20,503 bases of DNA, taken from the IMG/VR virus record IMGVR_UViG_3300009529_003332, positions 1-20,503 of that record; one strand, 5' to 3'. Under the pieces are notes generated by a model. The model worked only from the letters and a program-made list of their open reading frames with translations, had not been told where the DNA came from and made no database searches. The position numbers and the translations under genes were made by a program. The DNA is from a virus. Shown piece by piece: positions 1 through 5,666 of this stretch (within the stretch, counting starts at the first letter, position 1; the number at the start of each line of letters is the position of its first letter).

Positions 1-2
1 AG

Positions 3-218
3 TTCTACGCGGCCCAAGACGGCACGTGCGGCATCTGCGGCAAGCCGGAGACCGCCACAACTGACGGAGCGATCAAAAAGCTGGCCGTAGACCATAACCA
101 CAAGACCGGTACGGTTCGCGGGCTGCTGTGCGGCAAATGCAACTGTGCTATCGGCCTGTTGAAAGACGATCCGCAGCTATGCAAGAAAGCTGCCGCACAC
201 CTCGAAGCCGCCGATTAA
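3..218 (+). CDS. Recombination endonuclease VII (HNH, zinc-binding), 3' end only
   Basis: The gene enters from the left edge; its start lies outside the window and about 71 codons are visible. The visible protein has a CGIC knuckle, then AVDHNHKTG, then RGLLCGKCN. This is the layout of the phage endonuclease VII family: two CxxC zinc knuckles around a DHxH catalytic core. In that family the enzyme cuts four-way junctions and other branched DNA, clearing replication and recombination intermediates before packaging. The TAA stop overlaps the end of the convergent minus-strand gene by 4 nt. The family call is strong; the role in this phage is inferred. Confidence 0.9.
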   Translation, partial: FYAAQDGTCGICGKPETATTDGAIKKLAVDHNHKTGTVRGLLCGKCNCAIGLLKDDPQLCKKAAAHLEAAD

Positions 219-907
219 ACAGTGCTCGGCACCAGCCTGATGACTTTGTACGTGCCATCAGGATAACTGAATGTGAAGTCATCGTCCAGGGTGTACGATG
301 GCGGCAGCGATGGATTCGGCACCGTAGGGTGTACACCATCCGCAATAATTAAAAAAGCGTCCACGAAGGCCCGACTACCTGAAACACCGTTCACGATTGC
401 AATTGCAGCCGTGCTCCCGTCGGTGAAGATGCAGTACCAACCAGCGACAATTTCGCCGTCGGCGCATTCGAGGTTACGGCCGTTAGCAAGGACATCCCTG
501 TACGTGGCCAGCTCAGCCTTCGGTACGACCAACCTGGCGGTATCGTAGCCTACGCGTTCGAAAACCGCACCGTCTATGGGGAGATGCACAAGCTTCACAA
601 GCGAGTGCCTAGCCAAATTGCGATCGAAAAACGTCTGTATATCTGCCACCCGGGGTTTCGCTGCCGGAGCGGCGGGTGGCCCAGGTTCCTTCACAGGCTC
701 CGGCGTCGCCGGGGCCGATAACTCTTCATCGAGGACATCCATGTAGCCATGGAAGTCTCGAAGTGACATCAGTTTGCCAGGGGCGACAAAAAGCTCGAGG
801 CCTCCGATCAGGGCCAGCTGGGCTTCAGCTGGCAGCTTGTATTTGTCCGTCAGAGCCAGCAATCGCTCCGCCGGTGTCAGTGTTTGTGGCACGTTTGAAG
901 TATCCAA
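215..907 (-). CDS. Hypothetical protein with proline/alanine-rich linker
   Basis: About 230 residues, not recognised. The N-terminal part (residues 1-62) is predicted helical. A proline/alanine-rich linker follows at about 64-86, then a C-terminal domain of about 140 residues rich in beta-type segments and aromatic residues. The longest frame begins at a TTG (907) with no convincing Shine-Dalgarno and overlaps the upstream gene by 83 nt. A GTG at 892 and an ATG at 769 are alternatives, so the start is uncertain. The stop overlaps the endonuclease VII stop region by 4 nt in convergent orientation. The two-domain layout would suit an adaptor, but no function is claimed. Confidence 0.65.
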   Translation of the reverse strand: MDTSNVPQTLTPAERLLALTDKYKLPAEAQLALIGGLELFVAPGKLMSLRDFHGYMDVLDEELSAPATPEPVKEPGPPAAPAAKPRVADIQTFFDRNLARHSLVKLVHLPIDGAVFERVGYDTARLVVPKAELATYRDVLANGRNLECADGEIVAGWYCIFTDGSTAAIAIVNGVSGSRAFVDAFLIIADGVHPTVPNPSLPPSYTLDDDFTFSYPDGTYKVIRLVPSTV

Positions 908-1709
908 ATGGTGATAGGAATCGTTTCCCTTTTACGGCGTTCAGGAACGTGGCCATTATAGTCGCGTCGCTGGCCATCCAGCCCGGGGGGTATCGGAAGA
1001 TGTTCCCGATGCTCTTGGCTATCGTAAAATTTCGCGGGTTCTTGATGATGACGGTATCATCGATGTCCGCATCCCAGTCCGGCGGCATCACTGCCACGCA
1101 GCTGTGCAGTCGCAGCCATCTGCCGCAGCTACCGTCGTCTGCAGGCTGACTATAGACCAACGGAGCAACAGTGTACCAGTAGAATCCGCCGATGGCGTCC
1201 TTCAGATACATGTCGCGGAATTGCTTCGGGCACGCGTGGTCGTGTGCTAGCACTTCTTGCAAATTGCCACGCAAATCGCCTTCGTGATCGAAGTAGATCT
1301 CGTCAGCCTCCTTGCTGATATAGCCGCGATGCTGTCGGTACGTCAATACCGTGCCATGCCGCTCACGTACCAGCTCGCTGATTTTGGTGTAGACCTTGTT
1401 GACGCGTCTGGCGAAGCAGAACGGGCAGATCGGCAAGTTGCACGGTATCTGCCACGGATCAACGAACACGCAGCACGGCGAACAGTTGCGGGCGTACATG
1501 AACTTCTTGCTGGCGATCTGTTGCCAGCCGGCGTGCAGTAGTTCGCTACCGCGTAGCGTCCACCGCAGCCGTACTGCACGCAACGCCGCTGGCAAGTCTT
1601 GTGGATAGTTGTTCACACGGCCCACCAGCGGCACTATGGTCGAGAGATATTCCGCGTACATCGCCGGGGATGATCGCGGAACTGTCATCTTAAACTGAGT
1701 CGTCGCCAT
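825..1709 (-). CDS. Hypothetical protein with cysteine cluster (putative zinc-binding)
   Basis: 294 residues from the ATG at 1709; GTG at 1718 is an in-frame alternative. A GGGA sequence lies about 12 nt upstream of the ATG. Residues 76-98 carry six cysteines (C76, C79, C80, C90, C95, C98), including CSPCC and CPFC, followed by a basic segment (ARRVNK). This looks like a structural zinc site next to a nucleic-acid-binding surface. A cysteine knuckle before an arginine/lysine-rich helix also occurs in some replication initiators, but I see no HUH motif or catalytic tyrosine context. The rest is rich in W, Y and H. Its 3' end overlaps the next gene by 83 nt unless that gene starts later. Confidence 0.65.
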   Translation of the reverse strand: MATTQFKMTVPRSSPAMYAEYLSTIVPLVGRVNNYPQDLPAALRAVRLRWTLRGSELLHAGWQQIASKKFMYARNCSPCCVFVDPWQIPCNLPICPFCFARRVNKVYTKISELVRERHGTVLTYRQHRGYISKEADEIYFDHEGDLRGNLQEVLAHDHACPKQFRDMYLKDAIGGFYWYTVAPLVYSQPADDGSCGRWLRLHSCVAVMPPDWDADIDDTVIIKNPRNFTIAKSIGNIFRYPPGWMASDATIMATFLNAVKGKRFLSPFGYFKRATNTDTGGAIAGSDGQIQAAS

Positions 1710-1811
1710 CAATTGCACACTTCCCTGTCAAGAACGGACGCACCACCACATCGTCGAACGCTTCCGCTAGCAACACCGCGTCCGTGTGTCTGCACCTTGT
1801 GGACCAAAGCG

Positions 1812-1840
1812 TCCGGGCGCCCCGCAGCGGGGCGCCCGGA
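1812..1840. terminator. Long GC-rich hairpin without U-tract
   Basis: A perfect inverted repeat of 14 nt arms (1812-1825 and 1827-1840) around a single base gives a very stable stem of about 12 bp with a small loop. It lies in the 135-nt gap between two minus-strand genes, just after the stop of the 224-residue gene, where a transcription end is expected. Neither strand has a T-run after the stem, so it is not a textbook intrinsic terminator. RNA-end protection or a processing site are alternatives. Open frames crossing the hairpin look like artefacts. Confidence 0.5.
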
Positions 1841-1853
1841 ACGATTGAATACG

Positions 1854-2528
1854 TTACAAGCCAGCCAAAGCAGCGGTCGCTTCATCAATGCCAAGTAGCA
1901 GCTCCTGCATGGCCTGCATCATCAACAACGGCACTTCGAACGTAGGTGCCGTGGCGGCCCCGTCCAATATCGTTCTCGCCGCTAGCGCCCGCCGCACAAG
2001 CCCGCCGGGCGGAATGTGCTCCGACGGCGGCAACGTCACCTTCTCGCCCTCCGCCAGCTTTCCGCCCGCCGGGACCTTCCGTACCTTGATGGTCTGCTTG
2101 CGGTCCTCGCGAGCCTGGCCGCGGGCCGCATAGGACCGCTCGACGGACGTCGACACACCGGCAACGATGCACGCCTTCACCGCCCCTTCATGGCTGCCGG
2201 AATACATGTGCTTCTCCCAGTACGTACGGAGAATCACCATGTCGTCCTGCTCGCGAGGACTCCGGCGATGCTTGTTCAAGGTGTTCGCGGCCCGGGTTTT
2301 GTTGCGACGGGCGATGGTCAAGTGGGAAGGTCCCCCGTTTCCGTCGCGCGACTTGTGCAGCAATGACTTCAGTTGGTGCGATAACTTGAGCATCGCGGCA
2401 GCGTCCCTACGACGAAAGCCGTGAGCCCTCGCGTAGTCTACTGCCTGCTTGTGCGTGCCATAGGGATTCGCCAGCCACCATGCTCGCAGAATGTCCGTCG
2501 GTGTCGTGGTTCCTTTTTTCTTCGTCAT
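1854..2528 (-). CDS. Hypothetical basic protein with an internal repeat (helical module twice)
   Basis: 224 residues from an ATG at 2528, preceded by a purine-rich GAGAGGGA Shine-Dalgarno region. Not recognised. Two segments resemble each other: residues 13-37 begin ILRAWW and 99-124 begin ILRTYW. Both continue with a TH/SH motif and an alanine-rich helix (KQAVDYARAHG versus EGAVKACIVAG). This suggests a duplicated helix-turn-helix-like module joined by a very basic linker at about 60-95. The C-terminal part is hydrophobic and acidic. Nucleic-acid binding is inferred only from the basic, duplicated layout. The gene ends just before the hairpin at 1812-1840. Confidence 0.7.
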   Translation of the reverse strand: MTKKKGTTTPTDILRAWWLANPYGTHKQAVDYARAHGFRRRDAAAMLKLSHQLKSLLHKSRDGNGGPSHLTIARRNKTRAANTLNKHRRSPREQDDMVILRTYWEKHMYSGSHEGAVKACIVAGVSTSVERSYAARGQAREDRKQTIKVRKVPAGGKLAEGEKVTLPPSEHIPPGGLVRRALAARTILDGAATAPTFEVPLLMMQAMQELLLGIDEATAALAGL

Positions 2529-2582
2529 GTGTCTATCCCTCTCTTGCGAAAGTTGCGGGCCGCCTACAGACGTCCCGGAAAA

Positions 2583-2903
2583 CTACCAGTCGAATACTGG
2601 TAAAAAATCGTAAGCTGGCCCGTCGGCATCGAATCTTACGATGTCGATTGACCTACGAATGGCCAGCTTTAAGATGTGGATTACTGCATTGCTGACGCCG
2701 CAGGCCGCGAGACGTGCCCAGAAATAACCGTCGGCGATCTCGCTCCGTGTGGGCACAAGCACCCAAAAGCCTTCCTTGTACTCATAGACGACCAGCTCGT
2801 GGACCTGGCTGAGAATCTTAGAATCCTCTTGCGTCATGTGTACGGTGCTGAACGTCCAAAGTTTAGAGACCGGAAGCTCCAGCGTTGTCTTCTCTCCCGT
2901 CAT
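2583..2903 (-). CDS. Hypothetical protein (106 aa)
   Basis: Not recognised. The ATG at 2903 overlaps the TGA of the upstream gene in an ATGA arrangement, so translation is probably coupled; there is no strong separate Shine-Dalgarno. The protein is acidic-aromatic with a mixed beta/alpha pattern and no transmembrane segment or cysteine cluster. A helical stretch at about 70-85 (SNAVIHILKLAIRRS) is the most regular element. The reading frame is supported mainly by exact coupling to its neighbour and by filling an otherwise empty stretch. Confidence 0.65.
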   Translation of the reverse strand: MTGEKTTLELPVSKLWTFSTVHMTQEDSKILSQVHELVVYEYKEGFWVLVPTRSEIADGYFWARLAACGVSNAVIHILKLAIRRSIDIVRFDADGPAYDFLPVFDW

Positions 2904-3175
2904 TTAACGATCAGAACTTCGACCCGTTCGGATCCGTCCTGCCTCCATTCAGCGGGGTTGATCGCGTCGCCGTAGTCCTCGCTCCACGAACCATCGGGAT
3001 GGCGGACGGCCGTACCGCGATGCACAAACATTTCGCGATATTGATGATCGGTAAACGGCTCAAGGAGCGGCATCGCCCTGTCACAGTCGTAGGTGAGCTT
3101 ACGCAGCTCACCGACATTCTTCGCTTGCTTCATTGCATTGACCAACACCTCGACAAGTGTGAATTCTCGAAGCAA
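2900..3175 (-). CDS. Hypothetical protein (91 aa), TTG start
   Basis: Not recognised. The frame can be extended to a TTG at 3205, but that stretch contains the AAGGAG Shine-Dalgarno (3183-3188). It sits 7 nt before a second TTG at 3175, so 3175 is the better start. The protein begins LREFTLVEVLVNAMKQAK: a helical N-terminal half, then a mixed part ending RVEVLIVK. There is no membrane segment. It is first in a two-gene unit with the 106-residue protein (4-nt overlap) and is preceded by an unusual structured leader of about 270 nt. Confidence 0.65.
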   Translation of the reverse strand: MLREFTLVEVLVNAMKQAKNVGELRKLTYDCDRAMPLLEPFTDHQYREMFVHRGTAVRHPDGSWSEDYGDAINPAEWRQDGSERVEVLIVK

Positions 3176-3182
3176 TGTGTGG

Positions 3183-3188
3183 CTCCTT
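3183..3188 (-). promoter_or_regulatory. Ribosome binding site that fixes a TTG start
   Basis: AAGGAG on the minus strand lies 7 nt before the TTG at 3173-3175. It rules out the longer frame that begins at 3205, because that reading would translate through the site. Confidence 0.7.
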
Positions 3189-3205
3189 TTTGTTAATGAG
3201 ATCAA

Positions 3206-3447
3206 AATCGATACAACCTAGACTCGCTAGCTTAACTAAAGCTCGTAGAGTCTCGAGTCTGCTGGATTTTGAGGCTTCTAGTTACAAGTCTAGTACTAGT
3301 AACAACTTAGCTCGATACCCCTCTCTCGGCGGAGTGCTATTTAAGATTGTATGTACCAGTATCACTTCGTTCTACTGGTACTACGCTTTTCGTCCGGATG
3401 TGCCATCCGGTCCTCAAGCTCTGTAAAACAAACAAATTTCTTCAGAA
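3206..3447 (-). other. Intergenic region with two hairpins and many short inverted repeats
   Basis: No convincing gene lies here. In minus-strand reading order, after the 29-codon peptide gene, there is a stem CCGGATG/CATCCGG with a 3-nt loop (3394-3410). Next comes a 9-bp stem (3353-3361 with 3373-3381) with an 11-nt loop. Then follows an AT-richer stretch dense in CTAG/ACTAGT-type words and small inverted repeats (for example AGACT/AGTCT and AGCTT/AAGCT between 3228 and 3260). The first hairpin may end transcription of the membrane-protein unit, though no T-run follows. The second half may be a promoter region or a structured leader for the gene at 3175. I could not fit a convincing -35/-10 pair or a complete tRNA cloverleaf. 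Confidence 0.45.
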
Positions 3448-3537
3448 TCAGTTGACACCAAAGATCAAAGCGAGCCCAATCAAGATGGCAGCGAAGAGGA
3501 TCATCATCTCCATGAATGGCGGTAGTTGCTGTTTCAT
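3448..3537 (-). CDS. Small membrane peptide (29 aa), coupled to the upstream membrane protein
   Basis: A 29-codon frame starts at the ATG at 3537, which overlaps the TGA of the upstream 183-residue gene by 4 nt (ATGA). It ends at TGA 3448-3450. The peptide has a short polar N-terminus (MKQQLPPF), then a continuous hydrophobic stretch from about residue 11 to 28 (for example FAAILIGLALIF), enough for one membrane span. The exact stop/start coupling to another membrane protein, and the lack of any other gene here, make it more likely real than chance. Small phage membrane peptides include holin-like, antiholin and accessory-subunit types; the sequence alone does not choose between them. Confidence 0.6.
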   Translation of the reverse strand: MKQQLPPFMEMMILFAAILIGLALIFGVN

Positions 3538-4085
3538 GAGCGAGAGTCCAATTCAACCGCCGCGATACCGCACCCGAAGATCGCAGCCGCTATGACTATC
3601 CACCCGCCCACGAACCACATTCCCTGATTTGGAAAGACAACGATATTGGGCGGCACCGTTACCACGACCCCTTTGCTCCCGTCATCGAGCAAGGTCTCTC
3701 GCAGCTTCATCAACTGGTTCGAGGTCGTCAACGCGTCGGCATCCTTCGGAAACGATACCAGCTCGGCGAGTGCCGTCTCGATATTGTCATACCAGAATCC
3801 GACATCGCACGCTGGTGTGTACCAGAGTACGTGCGAGCGGCCTGTTGTACAGCCGCGTGCTTCCATGCCTTTCAAGGCGGCCTGCAGCTCCGTCACGGCC
3901 AGTTCGATCGAGTTCGCGTCTGCTGCCCGCTTGAGGCGGCCGCCAACATCTTGAGTGAACCCGATGCCTTTAACGATCCCCGCGCCTCCGAGCAGCACGA
4001 GCGGTATCACGAGCAGCAGCCCGAGTATAACGCGACTACCGGTATTCGCAGTACGCCTGCGGCTGTAGCTTGCCATATTTGTCAT
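3534..4085 (-). CDS. Two-TM membrane protein with large external loop
   Basis: 183 residues. The frame continues upstream, but a perfect AGGAGG (4092-4097) lies 6 nt before the ATG at 4085, which fixes the start. A basic N-terminus (SYSRRR) is followed by TM1 at about 19-38. A loop of about 115 residues holds two cysteines (C79, C93) that could form a disulfide. TM2 is at about 157-175, with a short polar tail. By the positive-inside rule the loop would face outside the cytoplasm. The gene is translationally coupled to the 29-codon membrane peptide after it. No family is recognised; a role in membrane remodelling, lysis control or superinfection exclusion is possible but not shown. Confidence 0.75.
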   Translation of the reverse strand: MTNMASYSRRRTANTGSRVILGLLLVIPLVLLGGAGIVKGIGFTQDVGGRLKRAADANSIELAVTELQAALKGMEARGCTTGRSHVLWYTPACDVGFWYDNIETALAELVSFPKDADALTTSNQLMKLRETLLDDGSKGVVVTVPPNIVVFPNQGMWFVGGWIVIAAAIFGCGIAAVELDSRS

Positions 4086-4125
4086 ACTAACCCTCCTATA
4101 GTTGGTTTTCGCCGAACGGCCCACA

Positions 4126-4172
4126 TCACTCGCATGGATGCCGTTGTGTCGATAGCTGGTCGCCAGATCGCC
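4126..4172 (-). pseudogene. Duplicated fragment of ndk around the catalytic histidine codon
   Basis: Bases 4131-4172 match 4540-4581 inside ndk at 40 of 42 positions, with a few more matching bases to the left. The fragment covers the codons for GDLAT..RHN.IHASD, including the catalytic histidine. It reads in the same frame as ndk and is open, in frame, into the downstream membrane protein: 36 codons with no stop between a TAG (4194-4196) and the ATG at 4085. The strong AGGAGG before that ATG suggests it is not normally translated as a fusion. It looks like a relic of a local duplication or template switch. Confidence 0.75.
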
Positions 4173-4250
4173 CCCTACGGCGCACAGCGTGGCCTATAAG
4201 AGCCATACGGGAGAAATAGGGTGTAATGCAAGACGCAAAAACGCCAGCAT
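4169..4250. repeat. Tandem repeat, copy 1 (about 82 bp)
   Basis: This copy aligns along its whole length with the adjacent unit at 4251-4328. The strongest part is the stretch from CCTATAAGAGCC to ACGCCAGCATCGCCC, with two substitutions and a 4-nt GTAA insertion in this copy. The more divergent left part still shares CCCCTACG.CGC. On its left side the unit runs directly into the ndk fragment at a shared GGCGAT (minus strand). Confidence 0.85.
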
Positions 4251-4328
4251 CGCCCCTACGTCGCCCAGTATGACCCTATAAGAGCCGCACGGGAGAAATA
4301 GGGTTGCAAGACGCAAAAACGCCAGCAT
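4251..4328. repeat. Tandem repeat, copy 2 (about 78 bp)
   Basis: Second unit of the pair, directly abutting copy 1. It is followed by another CGCCC and a 14-base perfect palindrome, AGAAGGGCCCTTCT (4334-4347). It contains no gene. The unit may be a recombination by-product or a repeated regulatory or RNA element downstream of ndk. Confidence 0.85.
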
Positions 4329-4424
4329 CGCCCAGAAGGGCCCTTCTCGCTAACCTACGAGCATGCCAGCGATGTGGGCAAGGGCGATTGCCTTTCTTCG
4401 CGCAAGTCGTTGCTAGCCGCGGGT

Positions 4425-4465
4425 TTGTGGGAGACGGAGCGCATCCGAGCGACGATTCCCCACAA
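4425..4465 (-). terminator. Hairpin downstream of ndk
   Basis: Arms TTGTGGG (4425-4431) and CCCACAA (4459-4465) enclose a loop that contains a second small stem (CGGA/TCCG). It begins about 11 nt after the ndk stop on the minus strand. It lacks a clear T-run, so the terminator call is tentative. Confidence 0.4.
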
Positions 4466-4476
4466 GCCACAGCGCA

Positions 4477-4899
4477 CTAGTCAAGATAACCCGGAAAGAA
4501 GATCCGGATCTCCCGTTGAGCGTTCTCGTACGAATCGCTCGCATGGATGACGTTGTGTCGATTGCTGGTCGCCAGATCGCCACGGATCGTTCCGGGGGCG
4601 TTCTTGACCTCGTCGCCATCTCCGGCACCGATGAGCGTTCGCATCGCCGCGATGGCGCCCATTCCGTCTGCATCAACAATCATACGGACAGATGGTCCTC
4701 CCTCCATGAACGCCACCAGGTCGTCGAAGAACGGCTCGTGTTGGAATTTAACGTAGAGTGCTCCCGCTGCAAAGCGTCCCATGATCATCCTGTCCATCTT
4801 AACGATCTTGAGCCCCTTACGCTCGATACGTGCGATGATCTCACCCATTTGCCTCGCCTTGACAGCGTCGGGCTTGATGATTACCAATGTTTTTGCCAT
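4477..4899 (-). CDS. ndk: Nucleoside diphosphate kinase
   Basis: 140 residues, the normal length for the family. It transfers the gamma phosphate from a nucleoside triphosphate to (d)NDPs through a phosphohistidine, the last step of dNTP synthesis. Visible motifs are TLVIIKPDAV at the N-terminus, the Y..FQHEPFFDDLV region (about 49-62), APGTIRGDLA (101-110) and the active-site RHNVIHASDS with catalytic H119. The usual HGSDS reads HASDS. The ATG at 4899 follows an AGGAG 11 nt upstream. Phage-encoded NDK is uncommon but known. The dNMP kinase and HAD nucleotidase at 7.7-8.8 kb give a consistent nucleotide-pool context. The gene lies between the terminator at 4993-5030 and the repeat region. Confidence 0.96.
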   Translation of the reverse strand: MAKTLVIIKPDAVKARQMGEIIARIERKGLKIVKMDRMIMGRFAAGALYVKFQHEPFFDDLVAFMEGGPSVRMIVDADGMGAIAAMRTLIGAGDGDEVKNAPGTIRGDLATSNRHNVIHASDSYENAQREIRIFFPGYLD

Positions 4900-4902
4900 G
4901 GC

Positions 4903-4931
4903 TTTTTGTTCTCCTGATCAAAATTGGTTGC
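4903..4931 (-). promoter_or_regulatory. Leader box shared with two other genes
   Basis: The ndk leader (minus strand) contains AATTTTGATCA, then GGAG, then AACAAAAA just before the start. The leader at 17596-17622 has GCAACGAATTTTGATCA, then AGGAACAAA. The leader at 3186-3213 has CGATTTTGATC, then AACAAAAAGGAG. The part before GATCA matches at 16 of 17 positions between the first two. It overlaps the ribosome-binding region, so it may be a translational control site or a common descent trace. Confidence 0.5.
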
Positions 4932-4952
4932 GGGCTACTGTGCGCTGCTGCA

Positions 4953-4978
4953 CTTTACACCCCACGCCCACTGTAAAG
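4953..4978. repeat. Inverted repeat CTTTACA/TGTAAAG
   Basis: Perfect 7-bp arms (4953-4959 and 4972-4978) around a 12-base loop, in the 5' region of ndk about 55-80 nt before its start. It could be an operator or an RNA hairpin in the ndk leader. No clear -35/-10 pair was found beside it. Confidence 0.45.
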
Positions 4979-4992
4979 CAGGCGTCCGTAGT

Positions 4993-5030
4993 AAAACCAC
5001 AAGCCGCCGCTACGCCGCGACGGCTTGTGG
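4993..5030 (-). terminator. Rho-independent terminator (minus strand)
   Basis: Stem CCACAAGCCG (4997-5006) with CGGCTTGTGG (5021-5030), 10 bp, closed by a GC-rich loop. On the minus strand it is followed directly by TTTT (4993-4996). It lies about 55 nt after the stop of the 84-residue gene and separates that unit from ndk. Confidence 0.75.
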
Positions 5031-5085
5031 CGGTTCTGGCTGCCGGCCGACTCAAGGTAAGCAGCCATAGATTTGATAGCACGCA

Positions 5086-5340
5086 CTATTTGGATCGCTT
5101 CTTCACAGCTCGCTGCGGAAGCAATCGTCTGATCACAGCGGCGCCGTCTCTACCCCATTTGGCTTTGACAGCCTCCAGCAGTTTGCCGCCGGACTGCACG
5201 AGCTCGCGGTCGAACTTCGCGACGTCGAGGCCACACGCGTTGCCAAGCCAGAAGTCATCCAGGCATCGCCCGAATATCTTCCCGAACTTTCCGTACATTT
5301 GCATGTGACCCGTACCGAACCGCAGCACAGCTTTACGCAC
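5086..5340 (-). CDS. Hypothetical basic protein (84 aa), GTG start
   Basis: Not recognised. The longer frame reaches 5493, but its extra N-terminus is only the shadow of the upstream gene. The GTG at 5340 overlaps the upstream stop (GTGCGTAA), with GGGAG 5-6 nt before it, which fixes the start. The protein is compact, with RCLDDFWLGNACG in the middle and a strongly basic tail (PQRAVKKRSK). The positive tail suggests contact with nucleic acid or another acidic partner, but that is weak. It is followed by the terminator at 4993-5030. Confidence 0.7.
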   Translation of the reverse strand: MRKAVLRFGTGHMQMYGKFGKIFGRCLDDFWLGNACGLDVAKFDRELVQSGGKLLEAVKAKWGRDGAAVIRRLLPQRAVKKRSK

Positions 5341-5620
5341 CGCGGCTCCCGCTCTTGGCCTGTCTGGCTTTGGCTTCTGCTTCTTCGCGGGCTTCGATGA
5401 TTGGGCTGTAGTTGACGTCGCTGAACTCGTCGAACGTGCGGAGCACGAACCGCGGCTTCCAACCGTTTTTCTCGTCTTCAATGAGCTTGCCATTGTGTAC
5501 CCTTATCTCGTGGTCCATGAAGTTGCAGAATTTTATATTGACGTCATAGCAGTAACTGTCGCCCCGCAAGAACGCCTTTCGAGACTTCTCCGCTTGTTTC
5601 TTCCACAACTGCTTCAGCAC
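5333..5620 (-). CDS. Hypothetical protein (95 aa)
   Basis: Not recognised. The GTG at 5620 has no good Shine-Dalgarno and is the weakest point of the call. The basic N-terminus (LWKKQAEKSRKAF) leads into a beta-like middle with aromatic residues (SYCYDVNIKFCNFM) and a helical, charged C-terminus (about 75-92). The stop overlaps the GTG of the next gene by 8 nt, typical of coupled phage genes. Confidence 0.6.
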   Translation of the reverse strand: MLKQLWKKQAEKSRKAFLRGDSYCYDVNIKFCNFMDHEIRVHNGKLIEDEKNGWKPRFVLRTFDEFSDVNYSPIIEAREEAEAKARQAKSGSRGA

Positions 5621-5640
5621 CCGGAACCGCGGCTGCGAAC

Positions 5641-5661
5641 AATGCCTAGAATAGGGGCATT
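5641..5661 (-). terminator. Small hairpin after a stop codon
   Basis: Arms AATGCC (5641-5646) and GGCATT (5656-5661) with a 9-base loop start 5 nt after the TAA of the 216-residue gene (minus strand). There is no T-run, so it may be an attenuator or RNA-stability element rather than a full terminator. Confidence 0.35.
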
Positions 5662-5666
5662 CTGCA

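Noticed and set aside
1709-1898. Small open frames on both strands crossing the 1812-1840 hairpin
   Set aside because: They are low-complexity reads through a perfect inverted repeat with no Shine-Dalgarno.
3240-3340. Possible tRNA (AGCTCG-TAGAGT D-arm-like words)
   Set aside because: No T-arm with the usual GTTCGA type loop and no matching acceptor stem could be built on either strand.
4900-5085. Hidden small gene before ndk ending NQF-stop like the gene before 17595
   Set aside because: The frame runs through the terminator hairpin and has no credible start; the shared sequence is treated as a leader box.
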